Of a DNA stretch of 64,000 bases, positions 10,484 to 19,882 are shown piece by piece (the stretch's first letter is position 1; each line of letters begins with the position of its first letter). Made by a program: the position numbers and the translations under genes. The stretch comes from Enterovibrio coralii. Lineage in GTDB: Bacteria; Pseudomonadota; Gammaproteobacteria; Enterobacterales; Vibrionaceae. A model generated the notes under the pieces. That model was not told the DNA's origin. It did not search any database and worked only from the letters and a program-made list of their open reading frames with translations. The stretch lies in the NCBI RefSeq assembly GCF_001559595.1, contig NZ_LNTY01000060.1, forward strand, positions 124,001 to 188,000, given 5' to 3'.

Positions 10484-10513
10484 AAAAAAGCCTCTCACGC
10501 GAGAGGCTTTTTT
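10484..10513. terminator. Bidirectional terminator between glnB and cra
   Basis: Perfect hairpin GCCTCTC-ACGC-GAGAGGC flanked by A6 on the left and T7 on the right, so it can stop transcription from glnB (+) and from cra (-). Confidence 0.9.
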
Positions 10514-10542
10514 ATTGGGTAGAGTAGAGGAGATAGTCGCTC

Positions 10543-11523
10543 TTAAACGCGCCACTGAGGTTTGCGTGGCACCACCTCAACACCGGTTTGGTATCGCCCG
10601 GCAATAGCATTGAGCGTCAACTCCAGTGCGTGCTCACTAATCAGTTCAAACTGCTGCGGCAATGACTGCACTTTCATGGCGATAAAATCGAGCGTTCGGT
10701 TATTACCGAACGTCGCAAACTTCACTTTCTCGCCAATCTCCGGGTACTCAAGAATGGCATCTAAAACACCTTCAAAAAGCGCATATGAGGTGGTGATCAC
10801 CGCATCTGGCAGTTTGTTTTGCTTCACCCAATCGACCATCAGGCGTTTGCCTTCTTGCTGGCTGAAGTGATCGCCATAAGCAATTGCCGTCTGTGCGTTG
10901 GCTTTTCGGGCTGCGGAGAGAAAACCTTGCTCGCGCTCTTTTGAAATGCCGAGCTCAGGCACGGCACCAAGCAAACCAACCGATGTTGCACCCGCCTGCA
11001 ACAAACGATCTGTCAGGCTATACGCCCCTTCCAAATCCTCGCTGATCACCGAGGCAAAATGTTCGTCATCCAACGCGCGGTCAATGGCAATCACAGGTGT
11101 GCCTGAGCTTTGAATAGCGGGGTAGAAGTCGTTATCCATTGGCAATGAAGACGCGACAATCAGGGCGTCAATCTTGCGGCTGACCAATAGGTTCACCACT
11201 TGTTTTTCGGTGTCGGGGTTATCGTCAGAGCAGCTAATGATCAGCTGATAGCCCGCGAGACGCGCATCGCGTTCAAGCAGTTTGGCGATCTTGGCGTAAC
11301 TGGAGTTTTCCAAATCAGGGATCACCAAGCCAAACGACCGGCTGGTACCAGCACGTAGGGCACTGGCTGCATGGTCTGGGCGGTAGTTATATTTATCCAC
11401 TACTTCCATGACTTTTTGTTGTGTGCGTTCGCTGATTCGGTATTTGGCGGATTTTCCGTTAATCACATAGCTTGCTGTCGTACGGGATACTCCTGCCAGT
11501 CGCGCTATTTCATCCAGTTTCAT
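10543..11523 (-). CDS. cra: Catabolite repressor/activator, fructose repressor
   Basis: LacI/GalR-family regulator relieved by fructose 1-phosphate; represses the fructose operon and tunes central carbon flow. The N-terminal helix-turn-helix is MKLDEIARLAGVSRTTASYVING, followed by the YNYRPDHAASALRAG hinge and a sugar-binding domain. The start is set at ATG 11523, which has AGGGGA upstream and begins exactly at the conserved MKLDEIA; a longer frame to 11592 runs into the regulatory region. About 326 residues. Divergent from fruBKA with three matching operators in between. Confidence 0.95.
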   Translation of the reverse strand: MKLDEIARLAGVSRTTASYVINGKSAKYRISERTQQKVMEVVDKYNYRPDHAASALRAGTSRSFGLVIPDLENSSYAKIAKLLERDARLAGYQLIISCSDDNPDTEKQVVNLLVSRKIDALIVASSLPMDNDFYPAIQSSGTPVIAIDRALDDEHFASVISEDLEGAYSLTDRLLQAGATSVGLLGAVPELGISKEREQGFLSAARKANAQTAIAYGDHFSQQEGKRLMVDWVKQNKLPDAVITTSYALFEGVLDAILEYPEIGEKVKFATFGNNRTLDFIAMKVQSLPQQFELISEHALELTLNAIAGRYQTGVEVVPRKPQWRV

Positions 11524-11597
11524 TTGGTGTCGTTCCCCTACTCTGTGCGCGTGATCAAAAAAAGCGCAACGGGTCTTACTATTTTTTTGCATTATAG

Positions 11598-11613
11598 GCT
11601 GAATGGATTCAGC
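11598..11613. promoter_or_regulatory. Cra (FruR) operator 1
   Basis: GCTGAATGGATTCAGC is a near-perfect palindrome fitting the TGAANCNNTTCA pattern of Cra. It lies about 75 bases upstream of the cra start, so it is well placed for autoregulation. Confidence 0.75.
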
Positions 11614-11620
11614 ATTGGTA

Positions 11621-11636
11621 GCTGAAAGGTTTCAGC
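11621..11636. promoter_or_regulatory. Cra (FruR) operator 2
   Basis: GCTGAAAGGTTTCAGC, palindromic except at the centre, 23 bases from operator 1, so centred about two helical turns away. Confidence 0.8.
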
Positions 11637-11678
11637 AAAGATGAAAACTGTGCGTGAAACCTGTTTTTTGGATTTGTT

Positions 11679-11694
11679 GCTGAAACGATTCAGT
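11679..11694. promoter_or_regulatory. Cra (FruR) operator 3
   Basis: GCTGAAACGATTCAGT is the closest of the three to the Cra consensus TGAAACGTTTCA. It is nearest to fruB and probably covers the fruBKA promoter. A half-site (GTGAAAC) lies at about 11654. Confidence 0.85.
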
Positions 11695-11734
11695 TAATGT
11701 CAGTGAAAGGTAATGCACTGGCTTAATGGGCTTG

Positions 11735-11765
11735 AGATTGATAGCCAGGCTCAGGATTGATAGCT
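11735..11765. repeat. Tandem direct repeat before fruB
   Basis: GATTGATAGC occurs twice (about 11736 and 11757), 21 bases apart, that is two helical turns, between the Cra sites and fruB. The spacing suggests binding by a second regulator, but none is recognised. Confidence 0.4.
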
Positions 11766-11841
11766 CGGTTCAGCAAGATGAATGCATGACGGCGCGACTC
11801 GATAAACGACACATAACGCCCGACGAGTAGAGGTAGACAAC

Positions 11842-12958
11842 ATGTTGGAACTCACGCAACGCGACATCCTTCTGGGTAAGAAGGCGTCAAACAAACAAGA
11901 AGCTATTCGCAACATCGCTGAAGACTTGGTGAAGAAAGGCCTGGTCGCAGAAGGGTACGGTGAAGGCATGCTTGAGCGCGAAGCGCAAAACTCCACCTAT
12001 TTGGGCAACGGTATTGCGATTCCACATGGCACCACGACCACGCGCCATCTCGTTAACCATACGGGCGTGCAAATTCATCATTTCGCAGAAGGCGTGGACT
12101 GGGGCGACGGTAACACTGTGTATCTTGCCATTGGTATCGCGGCAAAATCTGACGAACACCTCGGCATTTTGAAACAACTGACGCACGTGTTGTCGGCAGA
12201 CGGCATCGAAGAGGCTCTGAGAAACGCGGGCAGCGAGCAAGATGTTCTCGCAGTCCTAAACGGCGAAAGCCAAAAAGGACTGTTGTTTGATGAGTCGAGC
12301 ATCACACTAAATTTCCCTGCTACTGACTTGGTATCACTGACGGCAGTCTGTGCAGGCAAGTTGAAAAACGCGGGCGCGGTAGGTGAAGCTTTGTGGCTGA
12401 CATTGTTGCCAAAACACCAACCAATCTTGGGCAAGGCCTATGGTGGTTGCTTCACCTAAACATGTTTCTCAAACCGCGATTGCCTTTATCAGCGCGCAGT
12501 CGCCGTTTACATATCAAGGTCATGAGGTAAAAGGTCTGATTGCTGTCGCCGCATCAAGTGCAGAGCATGTCGAGATCCTAACCAACTTGAGTGGTCTGGT
12601 TTTCGACGGCAAAGCAGCAGAGCTTTTCGCGGACTCTGCTGAGTCGGTGATGAAAGCACTGACGGAAGTGCGTCAAGCTGGCCTCTCTCAAGTATTCAAA
12701 ATCAAAAATGCACACGGCCTTCATGCGCGCCCTGGCGCAATGCTGGTTAACGTGGCCAAGAAGTTCGATTCAAAAATTTGGGTCGCCAACCTGAGTGCAG
12801 ATGGCGCGCAAGTGAACGCAAAGAGCCTGATGAAAGTGATCTCTTTGGGCGTGAAGCGTGACCACGAACTGGAATTTATCGCGGATGGCGCAGATGCGCA
12901 GCAAGCACTGAACGCAATCGGTGAAGCCATTGCAGATGGTCTGGGTGAGGGTCGATAA
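11842..12958 (+). CDS. fruB: Fructose PTS diphosphoryl transfer protein (EIIA-M-HPr), frameshifted in this sequence
   Basis: Carries phosphate from EI to the FruA permease. EIIA domain, residues 1-145, with the active His in GIAIPHGT; a middle domain follows; the C-terminal HPr domain has the active His in NAHGLHARPGAML. The frame breaks at about 12431-12445: adding one G in AAGG and one in TGGTGG gives ILGKGLWVVASPKHVSQ and joins the halves. The restored length of about 372 residues is close to E. coli FruB (376). ATG 11842 follows GAGGTAG. First gene of fruBKA; fruK starts immediately after the stop codon. Confidence 0.93.
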
Positions 12959-13906
12959 ATGAATACTCGCGGTGTAGTCACTGTCACCTTGAACCCTGCG
13001 TTGGATATGACGGGTGCCATGGGTGAGCTGAAGCCGGGTTTGGTGAACTTGATTGGTTCATCAAACCTCAACCCAGGTGGAAAAGGCGTCAATGTCGCCA
13101 AAGTACTGGCTGAGCTGGGCGCAAAGGTCACGGTGACTGGGTTTCTCGGTGATGAAAACCAAGACCCGTTTGCTCATCTTTTTGAGCAAAAAGGCATTAC
13201 TGATCGCTTTGTTCGTGTAGCTGGTGCATCACGCATCAACGTCAAGCTGGTTGAAGAATCAGGTCGCGTGACTGACCTCAACTTCCCGGGCGTGACAGTG
13301 TGTGACGAAGACTTAGATGCTTTTGAAGCGACCTTGAATGAACTGGCAGAAGAGAACGACCTTTTTGTGATTGCTGGCAGTCTGCCGGGCGGTGTTAGCC
13401 CTGCCATGCTGGCATCTTGGATTGAAATGCTGCGAGCGAAAGGCAAGAAAGTGCTTTTCGACAGCAGTAATGCTGCTCTGGCAGAAGGCTTGAAAGTGGC
13501 ACCTTGGCTGGTCAAACCGAACGATGAAGAGCTTTCGCAATGGGCAGGAAAAGAACTGGAAAGCGAGAGCGATCTGCTTGCGACTGGTGAAGCGTTGGCG
13601 CAAACAGGCATTGATAACGTGGTGATTTCTCGCGGTGCTGAAGGCGTGCTTTGGCTTCGCGATGGCCAATGGCTTCAAAGCCAGCCGCCACGCATGCAAG
13701 TGGTGAGCACCGTTGGCGCAGGCGACACGCTGGTCGCTGGCATGTGTTGGGCTGAGCTAAACCAATGGGATCGCGATGCATCACTGAGCTTCGCTACTGC
13801 ATTGTCAGCATTGGCCGTCACCCAAGTAAATGTTGGCGTTGAAGACATTACAGACGTTGAAGCACTTCAGCGCGAAATTAACGTGAAACAACTAAAACAA
13901 GATTAA
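12959..13906 (+). CDS. fruK: 1-phosphofructokinase
   Basis: Phosphorylates fructose 1-phosphate, made by FruA, to fructose 1,6-bisphosphate. 315 residues, PfkB/ribokinase fold. First signature NPGGKGVNVAKVLAELG (residues about 40-56); second, with the catalytic Asp, STVGAGDTLVAGM (about 250-262). The ATG follows the fruB stop directly, so translation is probably coupled. Intact, in contrast to its frameshifted neighbours fruB and fruA. Confidence 0.96.
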   Translation: MNTRGVVTVTLNPALDMTGAMGELKPGLVNLIGSSNLNPGGKGVNVAKVLAELGAKVTVTGFLGDENQDPFAHLFEQKGITDRFVRVAGASRINVKLVEESGRVTDLNFPGVTVCDEDLDAFEATLNELAEENDLFVIAGSLPGGVSPAMLASWIEMLRAKGKKVLFDSSNAALAEGLKVAPWLVKPNDEELSQWAGKELESESDLLATGEALAQTGIDNVVISRGAEGVLWLRDGQWLQSQPPRMQVVSTVGAGDTLVAGMCWAELNQWDRDASLSFATALSALAVTQVNVGVEDITDVEALQREINVKQLKQD

Positions 13907-13924
13907 AGGAACAGGGGTAGAGAG

Positions 13925-15656
13925 ATGAAAGCGGTAATTGTTACATCATGCCCAAGTGGTATTGCGAACACCATCATAGCTGCCGGCGTGCTGGAAAAAG
14001 CAGCCTCAGCGTTGAACTGGCAAGCGACAATCGAATGCCAAAACACAGTGAAAGCAGTGGAAAAAGCGTCTCAAGCCGATATTGATGCGGCAGAGTTAGT
14101 TGTTGTCGTAGGGTCTGCGAAAGACATGGCACGCTTTAGCGGCAAGCAGGTATATCAAGCCTCGTTGGACGCGTGTTTTGCCGACGCAAAGCAGTTTTTT
14201 GGCCGATGCTGTAGCCAACGCGCAAACCTATACGCATATTGAAGAAACTGCGGCAGAAGCACCTACACCATCAGCACAAAAACGCATTGTCGGTATCACT
14301 GCGTGTCCGACTGGTGTCGCGCACACTTTCATGGCGGCTGAAGCGGTTGAGGAAGAAGCGAAAGCACAGGGCATGTGGGTGAAAATTGAAACTCGCGGCT
14401 CAGTGGGTGCGAAGAACCAACTGACGGCAGAGGAAATCGCCGCTGCTGATCTGGTGTTTATTGGCGCGGATATTGAAGTGGACATGTCACGCTTTGATGG
14501 TAAGCGTGTTTACCGCACCAGCACAGGTGCTGCACTGAAAAAGACAAAAGAAGAGCTAGCAAAGGCGTTCGCTGAAGCAGATGTTTACAAGCACGGTGGT
14601 GCAAAAGCAGATACTGCTAACAAGCAAGAGCGCACGGGCGCTTACAAACACCTGATGACCGGTGTATCACACATGCTGCCACTGGTTGTTGCGGGTGGTC
14701 TGTGTATCGCGCTGTCGTTTGTCTTTGGTATTGAAGCGTTCAAAGAGCAAGGCACGCTGGCGGCGCTTGATGGAAATCGGCGGCGGCAGTGCCTTCGCAC
14801 TGATGGTACCCGTACTGGCGGGATTTATTGCCTTCTCAATTGCTGATCGTCCAGGTCTGGCACCGGGTTTGATTGGCGGTATGCTGGCAAGCTCAACGGG
14901 TGCAGGCTTCTTGGGTGGTATCGTGGCGGGTTTCCTTGCAGGTTACACGGCGAAATTCATCGCTGATAAAGTGCAACTGCCAGATTCGATGGCGGCGCTG
15001 AAACCGATTCTGATCATTCCTTTGGTGGCGAGCTTGGTAACCGGTCTTATCATGATTTTCGTGGTGGGTGGTCCGGTTGCTGGCGTGATGAACAGCCTGA
15101 CTGAGTTCCTAAACAGCATGGGCTCAACCAACGCAGTGCTACTGGGTGTCATTTTGGGTGCCATGATGTGTTTCGACCTGGGCGGTCCAGTGAACAAAGC
15201 GGCGTACACCTTCGGTGTGGGTCTGTTGGCTTCTCAAACGTACACCCCAATGGCGGCAGTCATGGCGCAGGTATGGTACCTGCGATGGGTATGGGTTTGG
15301 CGACCATGCTGGCGCGCAGCAAGTTCAATGTACAAGAGCGTGAAGCGGGCAAAGCATCGTTCGTGCTGGGTATGTGCTTTATCTCAGAAGGTGCTATCCC
15401 ATTTGCAGCGCGTGACCCAATGCGCGTTATCCCTGCATGTATGGCAGGTGGTGCGCTGACAGGTGCACTATCTATGCTGGTAGGTGCAAAACTAATGGCA
15501 CCACACGGCGGTATTTTTGTACTGTTCATTCCAAATGCCATTACGCCAGTGTTCCTATACTTGGCAGCAATTGCGGCAGGTACGGTACTCACAGGCTTCC
15601 TGTACGCGGTACTGAAACAGCGCGAAACGGTACAAGCCGTTCCTCAGCAAGCGTAA
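13925..15656 (+). CDS. fruA: Fructose-specific PTS permease EIIB'BC, three frameshifts in this sequence
   Basis: Membrane permease that imports fructose as fructose 1-phosphate. Order: degenerate EIIB' (ITSCPSGIANT analogue at the start), EIIB with phosphorylated Cys in GITACPTGVAHTFMAAEA, then EIIC with about ten membrane segments (GTLAALMEIGGGSAF..., LGGPVNKAAYTFGV..., FISEGAIPFAARDP). Three breaks can be repaired: one extra T in the T6 run at 14195-14200, one extra T at 14767-14768, and one missing G near 15267 (GCGCA for GCGGCA). Restored length is about 576 residues, against 563 in E. coli. Last gene of the operon, with a terminator after it. Confidence 0.92.
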
Positions 15657-15672
15657 GCATCTTTCTAGAATC

Positions 15673-15698
15673 AAAAAGGCTCCCAGTGGGAGCCTTTT
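15673..15698 (+). terminator. Terminator of fruBKA
   Basis: AAAAGGCTCCC-AGT-GGGAGCCTTTT: perfect stem just after the fruA stop codon. Confidence 0.9.
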
Positions 15699-15748
15699 CT
15701 TGTTTTAAGCTTAGATACGGTTTTTGCTTTAGCTTACTTCGTGATAGC

Positions 15749-15775
15749 AAAAGACCGCCATTCGGCGGTCTTTTT
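15749..15775. terminator. Bidirectional terminator between fruA and the YitT gene
   Basis: GACCGCC and GGCGGTC arms, with A3 on one side and T5 on the other; serves the convergent YitT-family gene and backs up the fruA terminator. Confidence 0.85.
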
Positions 15776-15800
15776 CGTTGTCTGCTGATGTCTTTAGGAA

Positions 15801-16405
15801 TCAGTAGCAAACGACGTAGCGGTCAGGGCGGTGGTTCATGGTTAGCACCAAGTTCAGCACAAAGGCACCCAACACAGAACACGCTAACAGCCACGGCGAG
15901 ACAAAGAAGAACGATGCCAGCAGGATACCTACGTCGATCGCCATCTGAACGTTACCCGCGCGAATGCCGAATTTGTCCTGACAGAACAACGCCAACACGT
16001 TAAAGCCGCCAAGCTCGCGTTGTGGCGGAAAATCATCAGCATACCCACGCCCATCAGCAAGCCGCCAATAAAGCCACAGTAAACCGGGGATAGCCAACTG
16101 ATCGTAAACACATGTGAAATGTGGTCGACAATCAAAGACACCATGCCGCCTGCGAAAATGCTGCGAAGGGCAAACTGTTTGCCAAAACGTACCCATCCCA
16201 TCAGGTAGAACGGAATATTGAACATGAAGTACAAGGTACCGAAAGACAGGTCGACAAACTGGGCCATCAAAAGTGCTAGACCTGTGGTTCCGCCTGTCAG
16301 CAAACCGGCTTGCTGAAGGAAGAAGACACCTTGTGCCACGATGAATGTGCCCGAAAGGATGGCAATCAAATCTTCAACCGTGGTGTGTTTAGGCTTAAGG
16401 TTCAA
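15801..16405 (-). CDS. YitT-family membrane protein, frameshifted in this sequence
   Basis: Multi-pass inner-membrane protein of the YitT family (DUF161); function unknown, no substrate can be inferred. Visible: LIAILSGTFIVAQGVFFLQQAGLLTGGTTGLALL, then FYLMGW and GFIGGLLMGVGMLMIFRHNASLGG. Near 16009 one C is missing on the plus strand; restoring it joins the N-terminal half to GGFNVLALFCQDKFGIRAG and the C-terminus. The start is uncertain: a TTG at 16405 has an AGGAG site upstream and begins MNLKPKH; another TTG at 16465 has none. About 201 residues. Stands alone. Confidence 0.8.
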
Positions 16406-16648
16406 CGAAAGAGCTCCTGAAATCTGCGCGATTGCGTGTCGTTTTTGAATGCGAGGAGGGCGCAAGCGGGTGCAGTGATGAGTAAAAAACAGGGCATCTT
16501 AATGAGGTTTCTTTTCGCAGAAAAGAGCGTGCCGAAAAGTGATTTTGCTCTTCTGTCAGCAAACGATTACGCGGTGTAAACAAATTGGGTTTACAGCAGA
16601 TTTCAATGCGGTCGGAAGCCGCTTTTTTACTGGAAATTCGGTTTAACG

Positions 16649-16661
16649 TGAATTCAATTCA
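16649..16661. promoter_or_regulatory. MetR-type box upstream of glyA
   Basis: TGAATTCAATTCA is an exact TGAA-N5-TTCA MetR box, in the long gap between the YitT gene and glyA. In E. coli, glyA is activated by MetR with homocysteine. A weaker partner, TGAAAAATGACCA, follows at about 16670. Confidence 0.6.
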
Positions 16662-16767
16662 TGGTTGGAATGAAAAATGACCATGTTCGCTGGAACAAAA
16701 AAAATGTGATTGCTACTACCTGTTGCGCAACAAATTTTGTAGAATCGCAGCAAATAGGATGGTCATG

Positions 16768-16783
16768 ACGAAAACGTTTGCGT
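16768..16783. promoter_or_regulatory. PurR operator of glyA
   Basis: ACGAAAACGTTTGCGT matches the PurR consensus with one deviation (A for C at position 4). It lies about 140 bases before the glyA ATG. E. coli glyA is also repressed by PurR, which supports the call. The rest of the 16406-16924 gap shows no gene. Confidence 0.75.
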
Positions 16784-16924
16784 CCGCATGGATTCTGGGG
16801 TTTTCGATATGACAAGAAGTAACCATATCTGAGGTTAAACCAGGTTGACCTGATGCCTTGATTTTCGAGATATCTGGTCAACTTGGTACTAAGCCTAGGG
16901 AACAATCTGAGTCAGGAGATACAG

Positions 16925-18175
16925 ATGCTAAAGCGTGACATGAACATCGCTGATTATGATCCGGAGCTGTTTGCAGCAATCCAGGAAGAAACTGCGCGTC
17001 AAGAAGAGCACATCGAGCTTATCGCGTCAGAAAACTACACCAGCCCGCGCGTAATGGAAGCGCAAGGTTCCCAGCTAACTAACAAATATGCAGAAGGTTA
17101 CCCAGGCAAGCGTTACTACGGTGGCTGTGAGTACGTAGACAAAGCAGAAGCACTGGCGATTGACCGCGCATGTGAACTGTTTGGTTGTGAGTACGCGAAC
17201 GTTCAGCCGCACTCTGGCTCTCAAGCGAACAGCGCGGTTTACATGGCACTGCTGAACCCAGGCGACACTGTTCTGGGCATGAGTCTGGCACACGGTGGTC
17301 ACCTGACTCACGGTTCTCCAGTTAACTTCTCTGGTAAGCACTACAACGTTATCCCTTACGGTATCGACGAAGCTGGCCAGATCAACTACGACGAGATGGA
17401 AGCACTGGCGCTTGAGCACAAGCCTAAGATGATCATCGGTGGTTTTTCTGCGTACTCTCAAATCGTTGATTGGGCGCGCATGCGTGAAATCGCGGACAAA
17501 GCAGGTGCTTACCTGTTCGTTGATATGGCACACGTTGCTGGCCTGATTGCAGCGGGTGTATACCCAACACCAATCCCACACGCACACATTGTTACCACGA
17601 CAACGCACAAAACGCTGGCGGGTCCTCGCGGCGGTCTAATCCTGTCAAATGCAGGCGAAGACATGTATAAGAAGCTGAACTCAGCAGTATTCCCTGGCGG
17701 TCAAGGTGGCCCTCTTATGCACGTTATCGCTGCAAAAGCGGTGGCGTTCAAAGAAGCGATGGAACCAGAGTTCAAAGCGTACCAGCAGCGCGTTGTCGAC
17801 AACGCAAAAGCGATGGTTGCTCAGTTCCAAGAGCGTGGCTACAAAGTGGTATCTAACGGTACTGAAAACCACCTGTTCCTGGTTGACCTGATCGACAAGA
17901 ACATCACAGGTAAAGAAGCGGACGCAGCACTGGGTGCAGCGAACATCACGGTGAACAAGAACAGCGTTCCTAACGACCCACGTAGCCCATTCGTGACCTC
18001 TGGTATCCGTGTTGGTTCTCCAGCGATCACTCGTCGTGGTTTCACGCAAGATGACGCGAAAGAATTGGCTAACTGGATGTGTGATGTTCTGGATAACATC
18101 GAAAGCCAGGAAGTGATTGAAGCGACGAAAGCGAAAGTACTGGAAATCTGTAAACGTCTGCCAGTTTACGCATAA
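16925..18175 (+). CDS. glyA: Serine hydroxymethyltransferase
   Basis: PLP enzyme converting serine and tetrahydrofolate to glycine and 5,10-methylene-THF, the main one-carbon source for purines, thymidylate and methionine. 416 residues, one fewer than E. coli. Substrate motif ELIASENYTSPRVMEAQGS near the start; PLP-binding Lys in TTTTHKTLAGPRGG. The ATG at 16925 follows AGGAG; an upstream in-frame extension to 16883 is not needed. Carries PurR- and MetR-type sites upstream, linking it to purine and methionine supply. Single-gene unit. Confidence 0.97.
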   Translation: MLKRDMNIADYDPELFAAIQEETARQEEHIELIASENYTSPRVMEAQGSQLTNKYAEGYPGKRYYGGCEYVDKAEALAIDRACELFGCEYANVQPHSGSQANSAVYMALLNPGDTVLGMSLAHGGHLTHGSPVNFSGKHYNVIPYGIDEAGQINYDEMEALALEHKPKMIIGGFSAYSQIVDWARMREIADKAGAYLFVDMAHVAGLIAAGVYPTPIPHAHIVTTTTHKTLAGPRGGLILSNAGEDMYKKLNSAVFPGGQGGPLMHVIAAKAVAFKEAMEPEFKAYQQRVVDNAKAMVAQFQERGYKVVSNGTENHLFLVDLIDKNITGKEADAALGAANITVNKNSVPNDPRSPFVTSGIRVGSPAITRRGFTQDDAKELANWMCDVLDNIESQEVIEATKAKVLEICKRLPVYA

Positions 18176-18191
18176 GTCATGTTTTGATGAT

Positions 18192-18217
18192 AAAAAGCAC
18201 CTTCGGGTGCTTTTTTT
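18192..18217 (+). terminator. Terminator of glyA
   Basis: AAAAAGCACC-TTC-GGGTGCTTTTTTT directly downstream of glyA. Confidence 0.9.
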
Positions 18218-18296
18218 GTACCTAAATCGTACATCTAGACGCTTAACCTTGCGGCCAAATCGGTTACACTGTTCTCCAATTATTTAAGGAGGCGAG

Positions 18297-18746
18297 ATGC
18301 ACTGTCCATTTTGTGGTGCGAATGACACCAAAGTCATTGATTCACGGTTGGTCGCTGACGGCCATCAGGTGCGTCGTCGTCGCCAGTGTTTAGCGTGTAG
18401 CGAACGTTATACGACGTTTGAAACGGCCGAACTGGTGATGCCGCGTATCATCAAAACCAATGGCAACCGAGAGCCATTCAACGAAGATAAATTGCGCGGT
18501 GGCATTCAGCGGGCACTGGAAAAACGTCCTGTCAGCACTGATGACATTGAAAAAGCCATCAATGTGATTAAATCTACGATTCGTGCCACCGGTGAGCGTG
18601 AAGTGTCATCTACCATGGTAGGTAACCTGGTGATGGATGCGCTGAAAGAGCTGGATAAAGTGGCCTACATTCGATTTGCCTCTGTTTACCACAGCTTCGA
18701 AGATATTCGAGATTTCGGTGAAGAAATCGCCCGCCTGGAAAAATAA
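18297..18746 (+). CDS. nrdR: Transcriptional repressor NrdR
   Basis: Zinc-ribbon and ATP-cone repressor of ribonucleotide reductase genes; senses dATP/ATP. 149 residues. The four-Cys zinc ribbon is seen as MHCPFCGANDTKVIDSR and RRRRQCLACSERYTTFE; the ATP-cone begins at MPRIIKTNGNREPFNEDKL. AAGGAGGCGAG gives an excellent ribosome site at the ATG at 18297. First gene of the riboflavin cluster, nine bases before ribD, the standard gammaproteobacterial order. Confidence 0.98.
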   Translation: MHCPFCGANDTKVIDSRLVADGHQVRRRRQCLACSERYTTFETAELVMPRIIKTNGNREPFNEDKLRGGIQRALEKRPVSTDDIEKAINVIKSTIRATGEREVSSTMVGNLVMDALKELDKVAYIRFASVYHSFEDIRDFGEEIARLEK

Positions 18747-18754
18747 GCGGCTAC

Positions 18755-19866
18755 ATGTTTTCTATTTTTGATTCCCAAATGATGCTGCGTGCCATCGAAC
18801 TGGCTGAACGTGGCATCTATACCACCGCCCCAAACCCAAATGTTGGCTGTGTCATCACCCAAGGCGATGACATTGTCGGGGAAGGTTTTCATTTTCGCGC
18901 TGGTGAACCTCATGCAGAAGTGCATGCGCTTCGCGCGGCGGGTGACAATGCCAAAGGCGCGACAGCGTATGTCACGCTGGAGCCTTGTTCTCATTACGGC
19001 CGTACGCCACCGTGTGCAGATGCGCTGGTTAATGCGGGTGTGGCGCGTGTTGTGTGCGCCATGGTTGACCCAAACCCGAAAGTGGCAGGGCGCGGCATTC
19101 AACGCCTACGTGATGCAGGTATTCAGGTCGATGTGGGCTTGATGCAAGTACAGGCTGAAGCGTTAAATCCGGGCTTTATCAAAGTGATGAAAACCGGCCT
19201 GCCTTTTGTTCAGCTGAAGCTGGCTTCAAGCATTGATGGCAGAACAGCACTGGCCAATGGCCAAAGCAAATGGATCACTGGACCAGAAGCACGTTCTGAC
19301 GTACAAACGTTTCGCGCGCAAGCAGGTGCTATTCTCTCAACCAGCCAAACGGTTATCGATGATAATCCGTCTCTCAATGTGCGCTGGTCTCAACTGCCCG
19401 AAAACGTGCAAAACGACTACAACCAAACCAACCTTCGTCAGCCTGTCAGAGTGATATTGGATACGTCCGGTCGCACGCCGGAAGACGCGGACTTGTTCTC
19501 GCTTGATGGCACGGTGCTGGTGGTGACTGCGAGTGAAAGCTTGCGCATTGAACACGAAAACGTAGACGTTATCGTCAGCCCGAAAAAAGACGGAAAACTG
19601 GATCTTTGTGCGGCTCTGCGTGCCATTGCAGCGCAGGGCATCAACCACATTTGGGTTGAAGCAGGGGCGACACTGGCGGGCAGCCTGTTAGACGCTGAGT
19701 TGGTGGATGAGCTTATTGTGTATCAGGCACCGAAATTGATGGGCGCAGACAGTCGCGCTTGGTGAACATGTCTGGCCTGACGTCCATGAACAAAGTCCCT
19801 ACATTTGAACTGACGGATGTCCGCCAAATTGGCAGTGACGTGCGTCTTCGCATGCAAAAGCAGTAA
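18755..19866 (+). CDS. ribD: Riboflavin biosynthesis deaminase/reductase RibD, frameshifted in this sequence
   Basis: Bifunctional: deaminates the pyrimidine made from GTP and then reduces the ribosyl side chain. N-terminal zinc deaminase with HAEVHALRAAG and TLEPCSHYGRTPPCADAL; C-terminal reductase with PFVQLKLASSIDGRTAL and HIWVEAGATLAGSLL. The frame breaks near 19757, where one base is missing (CGCGCTTGG; an extra T or G gives SRALVNMSGLTSM); the repaired gene runs to the TAA at 19864-19866 and has about 370 residues (E. coli 367). Overlaps nothing; ribE follows 16 bases later. Confidence 0.94.
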
Positions 19867-19882
19867 ATCGAAGCGAAAAAGT

